Positions 37,601 through 49,600 of a stretch of 64,000 bases of DNA are shown here, piece by piece. How positions within the stretch are numbered: the stretch's first letter is position 1; each line of letters opens with the position of its first letter. The translations under genes and the position numbers were made by a program. A model generated the notes under the pieces. The model ran no database searches. It saw nothing but the letters and a program-made list of their open reading frames with translations, and was not told the origin of the DNA. This DNA is from Pyrocephalus nanus (Eukaryota > Chordata > Aves > Passeriformes > Tyrannidae), in assembly GCA_038380795.1 (NCBI GenBank), contig CM076265.1, positions 3,398,001 through 3,462,000 on the forward strand. The letters are read 5' to 3'.

Positions 37601-40600
37601 GTCCTAATCAAAGCTACATTTCTTTACATTCTTCTCAGAACTCTCAGTCGCAAGAATCCTCCTCTCCACAGTCTCAGAAGTTTTTGCCCTCTGTCCAGTC
37701 TCCTTTCGCGTCCCCGGCTCATTCCCAGACGCTGCAGAACAGCAGGCCTTCCTCAGAAACAAAGGCCTACGTGAAGAGGAAGTCTGACTCTAACTTGTAC
37801 GCCTCATCCAAACAGGAGGAGGAGTTATCAATGCAGGAGATGCAGGCACTGCAACAGCAAGCTGCTCTTGAACCTTCCACTCAAAGCCTCGCCGAGGAGG
37901 AAATCAATGCTCAGGATGCAACCTATAGGGTCTCAAAAGCAAACGACAGATACTCTCAAAGCGTAATCAGAAGTAACTCTCGCCTTGAAGATCAAGTTGT
38001 CGGACTGGCTCTTCAGGGAACGAAAAAAGATGAAAGAATGGCAGGTTCTGTGGAGCAGCTTTCCCAGCACATCGGCCACATCAGCAGCCTAAGCCACGAC
38101 ATGAAGAAGACGGCGAATTTGCTGCGAACGACGCAGGTGACCGTGAGCGCCAAGGAGCTGAACCAGCAGCATTCTCTGATGCACAAGGGACACGAAAGCA
38201 AGGCTGCAGACCAGCAGGGCCAGGTCATCAGTGCAGCGCCGCAGGTGCAGCCTCACGCCCTGAGGCACGGCCACCAGCTGTGTCTGCCCAGCGCGCAGGT
38301 GCTGCTGGAGTCGACCTGCGACCTGCAGATCCTTCACCAGTCGATACTGCAGGCGGGTTTGGGACAGGCAAAGGCGTCGCCGCAAGTGCAGAGGATCCAG
38401 AGTCCTCAGCAGGTGGCACATCCGTTCCTTCAGATGGATGGCCATATTATTCAAAGTAATGGGGGTCACTCCCAGCAGCAGCTGCACGGTCAGGGTTCGG
38501 AAGTCATGAAAATGGACATTTCTGAGCCTTCGAAACCACTACAGCAGCATTTGACAGCGAAAGATCATTTTACTCAGACAAATCAGCATGACTCGAAAAA
38601 TCAGTTTGTTTCTCTTAGTTCAATATGTTTCCCAGAATCTATACTTCTCAGTGACGAGAGGAATATATTGTCCAATGTGGATGACATCTTAGCAGCAACG
38701 GCAGCAGCCTGTGGAGTGACTCCATCTGACTTTGCCAAATCAGCTTCTAACGAAGAGGAAATCCAGACTGTTGAAAACAGTGAGGAGTCCAAAGCACAGT
38801 TCCAGTCACTGGATGTAAGACACGTGTCTTCTGTTTTTAGTGCCTCACCTACTGTAGTTGGAAAGCCAGCAAGCAGAAATAACATTTCTCTGAACGGAGG
38901 CCAAATTACTCTAAATCTTACACCAGTGGCAGCAATACAGACAAAAGCTGTGAACCTGGATCAGCAGCACATTGAAACTTCTGAGCAAAATGTACCGACC
39001 AGAATGACCTCTCCCACCCTTGGCCCCGGTCAGGAAGAGCAGGAACAAGGGGCTGTTCGAGTTAAGAAACAATCCAGCATCAGTCACGAGTCTGAAGAAG
39101 ATAACGACGCTCCTGTCGATGGTGCACTGAATGCGAGAGACACAGAGTTTGTTTCAAGCGGTAGGAGCCTAAGTGAAGAAAGTGCTGCTTCAGAGAATGA
39201 TTTTAACGTGGGTGGTGATGATGGTACAGTAGCAGGTAACCAGTCAAAGGTTCCATTGCAGCCCCTGCCTGTGCCCCAGAGCGGAGATGGAGCCATTAAC
39301 AGAACTGAAGAAGAATGCCAAGATTTAGCTCAAGGGAACCTCCAGAAGAAAAAAAGCAAAGGAAAGAGCCAAAACAAAAATGCTGCGGAAGATGACGGTG
39401 CAATTCAGAAGCAGGTAAAGAGAAGCGGGCAGTGTAAACGTCAGAATTCAAGAGGAAGCGACTCGTGTTTCACCTACTCCTCTCCTGTTTCTGAAAGCTG
39501 TTACGACTCTTACCAACATCAGGAGAGGATGAGGCAGAAAATTAAAGAAGTTGAAGAAAAGCAGCCCGAAGTCAAAACGGGATTTATTGCATCTTTTTTA
39601 GACTTTCTCAAGTCCGGGCCTAGGCAACAGTTTTCCACCCCAGCTGTGCGAATGCCAAACAGGACTAGGCGACCAGTTACACAAATAGTCCGTGCCCCTT
39701 GCCCACAGCCCTCTGCAAAGCCTCAGCCAGCAGCAGCAACACCTGCAGCTGCTCCTGAGGTCAGTGGGGAAAGCCCGACCAAAAAAGCTGACGAAGAACT
39801 TAAGAAAAATTTAGAAACGTTGCCTTCGTTTTCTTCTGATGAAGACGATTCCGTGGGTGGCAACCACGACCTTCAGAAGAGCATCTCTACTGCGTTGTCA
39901 GCCCTGGATGACACATCTGATAGGAAGATCAAATCAGGTAAAATGGTTACTGCAAGTGCAAAAGTTGAAGGAGATTTCTGTAGCTGATGGGGGAAAAAAA
40001 AAATTAGGAATTTTTAGCTGTCTTCAGGTAAAGGTTTTGGTTTGTTTTGGTTTTGGCCGAAATGTAGAGTTTTGTTTGAAAGGTGTATCAACTATGGACT
40101 GAACTAGTGTTTTTTACAATTAGAAAATATGTAAATAAAGTTTTTCATGTTATTTAAGTAGGACTCTTCTAATGCCAAGAAGTTATTTTAGCCTGGAGTT
40201 GGAACAATGTGTGTGTTTATCTTCATTTCTGGCTTAGGATGCTAAATATGATTTTCATCTGGAAAGCTCAACAAACCATTTTGTCAGAGGTTCTAAACCT
40301 ATTTTTTTAAGAAAATTCAAGCAAGAGAACGTATTAACAATTGCCATCAGCAGGCATTAAGCTGTTCTTAGGTAGAGTTAAACATGTCACTTTCTGTGAT
40401 GATAAAGTTGCACAAAATGCCTTTATGGAACAACTTCGGCCCTTGTAAACTGAGCACTGGTTTGACTGGGCTTGTCCAAGATGGGAGTCACTTGAGTTTG
40501 ATTTCAGCCATGGTAATCAGAGGTGTTTGCACCTCCACGTTGGTAATACATTGCTAGCAAAAGAACAAAAATTGTTTTGGGCAGGGAGGGGCAGCAACAA

Positions 40601-43600
40601 GAACTAATTGCAGTATTAGGTAGTTTTCCACACACTTCTCGGTTTCATTTGTGTTGCATCTGTTTGTTTTCAAGTATTTTCCATATACAATGTGTTTTTG
40701 TCTAGATAGACCTTTTCAGTCAAGTTTATTTTTTTCCTCTGATGAGCAATTAGAAACTATCCAGCCAATCACAATAACTGTACTAACTCAAGAGAAATAC
40801 CATTGTCTTCCAAAATAATCACAGGGAGAAAATGAAGCATTCCTTTATCTCCTCTCAGGACTTGGGACCTGTGACCCGTAGGCTGATTCTTAGCAAGATA
40901 AGAGTGAAGTAATGATTTCTCTCTTTAGATTAAAGAAGAGAGGGAGATTTTTTTTTTCCTAGGGGTGATGTGATTTACTGAAAATTGTAATAATTAGACC
41001 AAAGATACTGGGAAAATATTGCACAATGCACAATATGCTAAGCAATACTTTATATTAATGACTATTCTGTGTTCTTGTGTGGATATTTCTATGGAATTGT
41101 TAACTTAATGCATTTTGGAAAGTATTCTACAGAAGATGAAGTTCCTCCTGTGTCTTGCAGTTGAACATGTATTTTAAACAATAATCAGTGACTGTTGTTC
41201 TTCCCCCAAAGCCAAAATGTGGACAGTGCCACGGTGTGAGCCTCTTAACTTTAATAAGCCATTTTTGCTTGTACAACATCCAGAGGAAATATTTCCAAGG
41301 GTTTTTTTTTGTTGTTGTTGTTGGGTGGGAATTTCCATTAGTGTTTTATTTGCAGTATTAATTTATTATTGTTAAAAGAAATTACAGTATTACTGTATCT
41401 CCTTTATTATCCCCAAGGATGTAATATTTATACCACCAACTTCTTGAATTCACCCTCCTGATTTGTTGTATCCAAGGCTGCTCATCCATTGTACAAGATG
41501 TCATTACTGAGCATCTTTCTTACTTGCTGGTGGTTGGCAGGTTTTCAAATAATTCCCTCTTCTGTCTTGTTTTTGCAAATAAGTACAGAAAGGCAAATAC
41601 TAAAACCCAGTCTTTTGTTGATAGGATTAAAGAGCACGTGTGTCTTTAGCTGGTCTTCTGAAGAGTGGGTAACTGTACTTGGGCACTAATAAAGCTGTGG
41701 CTAATTAAAGCTGGCATGGCTTTCACTGGGCAAAGAAATAGAGCATATTTGCAATAATGTGATGTTGATATGTCCAGAAGAACGTATTTCGTGGCTTAAC
41801 AATTTTACTGAATGGATTTAATGAATCTGCAGATATTTGGTGTATAGCTTTTGTATCGACACGTTGATTTGGACATGTAAATCTTTTGTTCCGAGTCACT
41901 TTTGTTAAAATTTGTTACGTTGTCTTTTTTAATAGTTTTTGGAGTGAAAAACTCAACAATTAGCAGTGCTTGTAACAGAACTGTAAAATGGTTATTTTAA
42001 GTTTCCTAAGTGATTAGTAATTGTCTTAGAGAAAATATAACTTGATTTCTTTTAGATCAACAAGTCAGTGTTAAAACTCATACGTGTAGAAGACTATGAA
42101 GTAATATCTAAAAAGGATTCTAATTTTTTTCAGATGGGAAAGAATAATAATTTTGAAAGGTGGGATTTTCCTTTGGCTCTTTGGAATAGAGGAGGAGAAG
42201 AATGTTCTTTCCCTTTGTTTTGTATCATCATTGCTCACCTCTGTTAATATTAAAAGCCATTAGGATATTGCCAAAGTTTTAATCTGGAACTTCCAGTTCT
42301 GTTACCAGAAGATATGAATGATAAATGTCCAAAAGTCATTCAGAAAATGCTTTTTACTATTTCGTGTGTATTTCCCTTTCTGTAATCCAATTTAAGAAGA
42401 CTTCACTTATCAGCAGACTGGAACCAGGATTCAGTGCTGTGACCTTTACTGTTGTGCTTGCTTGTTGCCACAAAGTACAGCAGTGTTTCCCAGTGATCTG
42501 TCTGTAGCTGTCAAGTTGTTTTCTAAAGCATTCATCTGTGTTAATCCCAGATGCTGACAGATGCAGCAGTTTAATACAAACAGAGGTATTTAGCTACAGT
42601 GGTTTTGGTTTTGTTTAAGGTTTAGTTGTGGCCAAGATACTTCTATTTTAACTCCAAGAACGGGTGTTTTTCCTAGAATAGTTGCTTTTAATATATATTG
42701 CAACAAGGAAAAAAAAAAAAAAAAGAAAAATCTAGTTCCCATTTTACACTGCTAACCCTTGATACTTTGTTTAACCAAAATACGGATTTTTTTCCCCTCA
42801 GAAACTGAAAAGGGCACAGTTGTCACTGCTGCTGCCACCGCCACTACTGCTGTAACAAAGCAGGAGTCTCCCCAGACAACTGCCCCTGTAGGCAACGTGC
42901 AGGAGAAAGTGAATCCAGCTGAGCCCTTAAAAGCAGCTCAGCAGGATGCTGTGCCATCAGAACAGCTGGCAAAAGCACAGGAGGCCGTGGCGATCGAAGG
43001 CTGCACCGACGAGGAGAACACGGACAGCGGAGGAGAGGGCATGTACAGAGAACGTGACGAGTTCGTGGTGAAGATTGAAGATATAGAGACACTAAAGGTA
43101 ATCTGAATGTTTGTTGGGAGAGGTGGGGGGGAAACCATCATGAAAAATCCTGCATATGAATTCAACCTCAACAAACGAGCAAGAGGGGAGAGGCTGCATA
43201 TTGGTTTTGTGTTTCTATTCTGATATTCCCCGACTGCTGCCAAAATGCCTTAAAGGTGTGTTCCTGGTGCAGATTGCCAATATGTTGTGGATGTACATGA
43301 CCCATTTTATGCTCCATGCACAGGAGAGTAAATCTGCTTGCTGGTAACCTCTGTTAGAACTTGGAATTGCCTGTTTGAATATTAAAAAGCATAAATTTTT
43401 CACGGGCAGTTGGCTACCTTTTATTTTTTCTTTCTTTGTTAAGAAGATAGGACTAGACTTACAAGTGTAAGGTATTGAGGAAATGACTTTGGGACTTCTG
43501 CAAAAGATCTGGAATGGAATTGTTTTGGGTTTTTTGAAGAAGTTCTGCTTGGTATTCCAACAAGAAAAGGCTTCCCTAAGCAACCAGTACAGCTCTTCAC

Positions 43601-46600
43601 CTGAGTTTATGTGAATTTCCATTTTGTCTTTGATTTCTGGTTTTGGTTTGATTTTGTTGCTTCTTCATTTAAAAATTCTTCTGTGTGTTTACCTTTCCTT
43701 TGGGGGCTATCACAGCCAGCAATATTCTTACTCTTAGAAAATTCCTGATACTTCTGGTTATTTGTCTATGTGTTCATCCTTTTGTGTGTTGCAGTTTTAA
43801 ATTAATTCATGTAGTTTTGTCACGTAAGACAAATGCCATCAGTTTTAGATATTCCCTTGTCACTTATAAAATGGATTAAATATGCTAGGACATATATTTT
43901 GAAATTTCAGGGTTTATTTTAGTTAGTTGAAGAGTCATAAAAAAGTAACCAAATACAACCAATATATGTTCTCCAGAGGGAGTTTATTTGAATTAGTCAT
44001 TTTGTGTAGGATTTACAGAGAATTCTCATTGAAGATAATAATTACAAACTTGTCTTGATGCAAACAGGGTTTGAAATTTCAAATTATATATTTCAATTTT
44101 ATCCTAGTTAACTTCCTCCAAAAACACAGCCCACTAACACATTTTGGGAAGCAAAACAAGCACTGTTTTTTTTCAAATAATTTTATGTTCTTACAGGTTG
44201 CTTTGCAAACAGGGAAGGAGCCTCCAGCTATCTGGAAAGTACAGAAGGCTTTGCTGCAGAAGTTTGTTCCTGAAGTGCGAGACGGACAAAGAGAGTTTGC
44301 TGCTACGAACAGTGTGAGCCTTCAAAAAATTCCTTATCCGGCCCCATGGGAGCTGATTTCCTTCATGGAAATCTAGGAAACAAACTAAAATATAAATCTG
44401 GCATACATTCTTAGCAATCATCCTTGAGGAGGGGGGGGTTAGTAGTCCAGTACCTCTGGCCTAATTTTCCTTAATTTTAAATATTATCTGGAAATCTGAT
44501 GGAGATTTTTTCTTGAATAGCATATCTTTGCATGTAACCCCTTTTTTTTTTTAAACTGACTTTTTTTTCTTTGGTATTGACCTTTTCAATTGTTAAACTG
44601 ACTAATTTTATTTAACAGAAACACTTGTGGGGGTTCTTTTTGTTTTTTTTTTTTTTTTCTTTTTTCTTGTAGTATCTTGGGTATTTTGGCGATGCAAAAA
44701 CAAAATACAAACGAGTGTATGTGAAGTTTGTGGAAAATGCAAACAAAAAGGAATATGTCAGAGTGTGCTCCAAAAAACCACGAATCAAGCCCGTGCAGTC
44801 AGCAAGGTATTTTATTTCAATTTGTTTTTCATTTTGCCATACTGTTTTCCTATTTCAACAAACAGGAGTTACAACTCAGGGTTGTTAATTCTGCTCAGAG
44901 TTGCAAACTGAGAACTGTCTGGTTTTGTTTTAAGAAATCAAATATAAATTACTGCCATGTCAAGGCTTCCCTACCTCAAATCTCTTTGACACTAATTTAT
45001 TTTGGTGGTGTCAGGGTTCCACATGCCATTTTTTCTGTCATCTTTGGCCACCAAAGCCCACTGATGTGATGATTTTATTTTTTTTGTGTGTTGTTTTCTT
45101 GTATCCTGAGGACTTTAATAGTTAGATATGTTTTTGTGGATTGCTTTAGTGACTGTTCCCTCCTAGTATATACTAGTTAGTACCATGCTTTCTTTTCAAT
45201 GAAATAGCCAATTTTAATATTAGCTCCAATCTCCCCTGACTCATAAACTCTACTGATATTGGGCAATTTACAATTTCTGTGCCTGTTTATCCAGTTATAA
45301 AGTTGGGATATTATTTAATCATAGGTAGCTGAGAATAATTAAGCATTATATCAAAAATACAGTAGTGTAGTGTGTATGACCTGATTCCTAGTTACAGGTG
45401 GCAGTGAAATAAGTGTATAAATGGGGAATATAACCTGGTTAAATAAAAATAAAGCTCTTTTATTAATGCCAAAACTTGGGTGGTGATTATTTTCACGAAG
45501 ATCATCTTCACAACATTGCAGGACTATTCACTGCAAACCGAGTAACAGCAGCATCAAACCCCCTGATCCACCAACCCCCAAACCAGCAGCAACAAAAGTC
45601 TCTTCCGTCAAACCCAAAGCTAAACAGCCAAAGGTAAAGGCTGAACCACCACCAAAGAAAAGGAAAAAGTGGAAAGAGGAATTTTCATCTTCCCAGTCTG
45701 ATTCTTCCCCCGAGGCCCAGAGCGAAGAGGATGGTGAGTGAGATACCACTGGTGGCACCTGGGCCCATCTCAACTTAAAAGAGTGTTATAAAATGGCATT
45801 GTTTGACCTTGCACGTTTTTCTGTACTGGAAGGGAAATTTAAAACCTGACAGTGCCATGAAAAACGAGTTTCTTAAAACTTTTTGCTTGCTGTTCTTGTG
45901 TGAGCATCACTGAAGTTACCTTAAATGTAGTTTATCAGGGAGATAAATATACTTTTTACTGCTTGCTATCTACCATGGATACAGCTGCAGGAGGAGAAGC
46001 TGATTTGATTTTTTCTTTTTTTTAATACATCTCAAGAATGAGATGTATCTCTTCCTTAATTTTCCATTGCAACTGCATGTTGGGTCAAAAATAACACTCC
46101 TGCAGTGTTTGTCTGACAAGCTACCACTGGTGTGCTAGAACATTGCCTCTATGAGAACAACACCTTTAAAATATTATTTTTCAAGCAGACTTGCCCAGGT
46201 AACCATTGATAATGTACAATTGTGTCCATATTTAAAATCCTGAGTAACCTGGTGATGATAGTCATCCACAGAAATGTGTCTATCCAAGGAAGTTTGGCTA
46301 AATTACTGAAAACCCTGGTGCCAGCCATGGAGCCTATAAAAAGCTTCCAGAGTGTTGATTAGAAGCAATGACTGCTCCATATGCATGTTTAAAATTGCTG
46401 TGAAAAAAATAAAAGCTTCCTCAGAATAAGCACAAATATGCCCTACATTGCTCCTCTGGTAAAATTTGGTTTACGAGGGTTGTTTTTTTTTTGGTGAGCT
46501 GAAAAATCAGGAGGGATTGGCTTCGATGGTATGAAGGCTCCTAAGTGATATTTGAGCTCTGGGATTTTTTTTTATTTTTGTTTTCTAATGGACAAATTCA

Positions 46601-49600
46601 CATCCTGCAGTTTTGGGATGCGGTTGCATTGACGTGAAACCTGCACGTGGGGCATTTCCCTTCACTTAAGTTATTCATTATCAGTTTTCTGTAGACTTTC
46701 AGCTACAATAAAATTCCATAAATTTATAATCTAAATGCTGATAGTTTAAAAAAAAAAAAAAAAAAGACCTGAACCATTTGTAGCACATTTGGTGTCTGCC
46801 CCTGTTTTTGACTGCACTGAGTTTCAATCTCTTGGGGTACCAGTAGGGGTCACTTGTGTTTTAAGAGAGAATTTTTGAAAAGCACAGCTATTTGGCAGGG
46901 TGTTAAGGGGAAAAAATTCATTCTGTCCTGATTCATTTTCAGAGGTTGTACCTCCAGCTCCCCTTGTTACTCGCTTTTTGAACACAAGAGCCATGAAGGA
47001 GACTTTTAAGAGCTACATGGAGTTGCTTGTTAGCATTGCCTTGGATCCTGACACGATGCAAGCCTTGGAAAAGAGCAATGGTACAGTATGTTTAATATTT
47101 GTATGTTCTCTCTAGATTTTAATGTTATAAATCAGTCAATCAAATGTTTGGGGTTTAAAAAAAAACAAACAAAAAACAGTTTCGTTCTTGCTGCTATGAA
47201 AAATTCTGCTTGTAGAACGGAATAACAAATGTGAAAACCCCAAACTTGTCTTCATAAAACAATGAAACTGTTGAGGATGCAATGGTGTGAAATTGTCTCT
47301 AAAATTTATTCTTTCAAGAAAGAGCAATTAAACTGCATAATATCTAGACCAGCTTAATGGGCTGGTCCGAAAAATAAGATTTTTCTCTCGCATTTGAAAT
47401 CAGTTTATGTGCAAATTGCTTAATTTTTTTTTTTACTTTCCATGCTGTCCATTAAAGGGTCAGAGTATAGACAGAAGATGAATCTCATTGCTGTGCATCT
47501 CTTAATAATCAACAATCAAATGTGTCTTTTAGATGAGCTGCTTTTGCCTCACATGAGAAAAATTGATGGCATGCTGAATGACAATAGGAAAAGGCTGCTT
47601 CCCAAATTACGCTTGGATCACGCTTTCAAGGTATATTCTCTCTCAAATTTGAGGATTTTAAAGGTCATGTCACAAGGAAGGCATTGAATGCACACTGTGC
47701 AGGCACAACACTTTTAATACAAGTGAATATGGATTTGAGGTAAAAGGTAAAGTTCTAGCTTTACTCCCCATGCTTTCTGGTTCATTCTCAAGCTTTTTTT
47801 TTTTATATTTTTTTTTTCTTTTAAGCTTCTCAAATTTGCCAAAAGCAAATGTGTTTCCTGTCCTTCTAGAGCTTTTGGTTTCAGTGATGGTATTGCCTAA
47901 AAATAAACTTTCACATGAAATAGCTGTGCTGTGGAGCAGATGTCTGAACTTCTTTGAAGTAGAGAAACACGATCAGAGCAGTTCAAAACCAGGACACAGA
48001 GGGACTCAAGGACAACTCATCTGTGTGCTCTTTCATGTATCTTCAGCGTGGAAGGTTGAGAGAAGTGTGGATAACAAGCCCACATTGCAGCAGCTTTGAC
48101 GTGGGTGTAGAAATTTTTCCTAATATCCAATCTAGACCTCCCCTGGCACAACCTGATGCCATTTCCTCATGTCCTTCTGCTCAGGAATAAAATGTCAGTG
48201 TCTGTAATCAGATCCTTTTTCCCCCCCAGCCCATTCCTGGTAAGTCTTGTGTGCCAGCAAGTGGCGTTGTTTCAGGGGTGAGAACACCATCAACCAGTGA
48301 AACAGCTGTAATTCACACAACTCTTGAACTTTTTTTGATGTTAGTTATGCTGTTTTCCCAACAGCTGGACACTTTGTACCTGCTCGAACAGAATTTCTTG
48401 TGGCTTCCTCCTTACAGTAGGAAGGCTTGGGGCTTGTGGAATTCTAGTCACGTTCTCAGGACACAAAAAGTGAGAGGTAGCTGAGCTCCCACTTTAAGGG
48501 GAAAAAAACTAATACAACTTTCTGTATTACCAACATGTAATTACAACTTATTCAGCTGGAGTTGATAATGAATGCAATAGCTTTGCTGTGTGTTCACTTA
48601 GAGGCAGGTCATGTAAAGATTATAGATATAAATTTAACTTAAGCCTGTGTTTCATCATATTAGCTGCAAGAATTTAATGGGTGTAAGGAAGGGATCTGCT
48701 TGGGATGTCATCTGCAAGATAAAAAACCTCTTATGTTTTTCTTTGGTATGAAGGGACCAACTTGTGCCATCCTTGGGTCAATATTTTGGATAAAAATGAA
48801 ATGCCTAATTGTCATCATAACTTTGTGTTGGTTAGGAAAATGTGTTTGATGCTCTTTAAGATCTGGGTTAATTTGATGATTAATGAAGGTCTGTTTCTGT
48901 TCTTCCTTGGATCAAATAACAAGTTGAGATATTAGAGGCTGAATGAGAAAGCAGTAAGTGAAAAATATCATTTGTCATTCCCAGTTTTACTGTTCTACAT
49001 TGGTCAGCATGGATAAATTGGTTTTCCAGTATGGACACAGTTAATATGGAATATGTTATCACTGTATTGCAAAGCAGACACTGAATTAGCAGTCAGTGTT
49101 TGATAGTTTTGCCTGTATCATATTTTATAGTTACAACAGTTTATTGTGTCCTGTGTGTAACAGTTTTTATAAAAAACTCAGAAAATATTTGCAAAAGATG
49201 AGACAAAAGCTATGAAAATATTTAGGCATCCAATCCCTGTTACTCTTGGCAGGCTTTCCTGTGCCTGACTAGGCATTAAATACTTAGGGATCTTCAAGTA
49301 ACTTGGCCTTGGAGATTCTTGAGTAGAAATTGCCCAGTAGAGCCTTCCTTTTTTTTTTTTTTACCTCTTTCTGGTGAGAGAATCACGGTTGATAATCTTG
49401 AGACACAACGAAAGGATCTTCTGGCTTTGAAAAGTGACAGCAGTGAAGACCAGGTGGTCACAACTTCCATGTGGTTGGTTGATCTAATAAAGACACTTCA
49501 TCAGGTCATTCATAATAGGCTGCACTCTAAACTTTTCAAAGGAAAATGACCAATTTGTCATCAGTCTGGCCACTCTTGATTTTTTTTATTTTCTATATGC

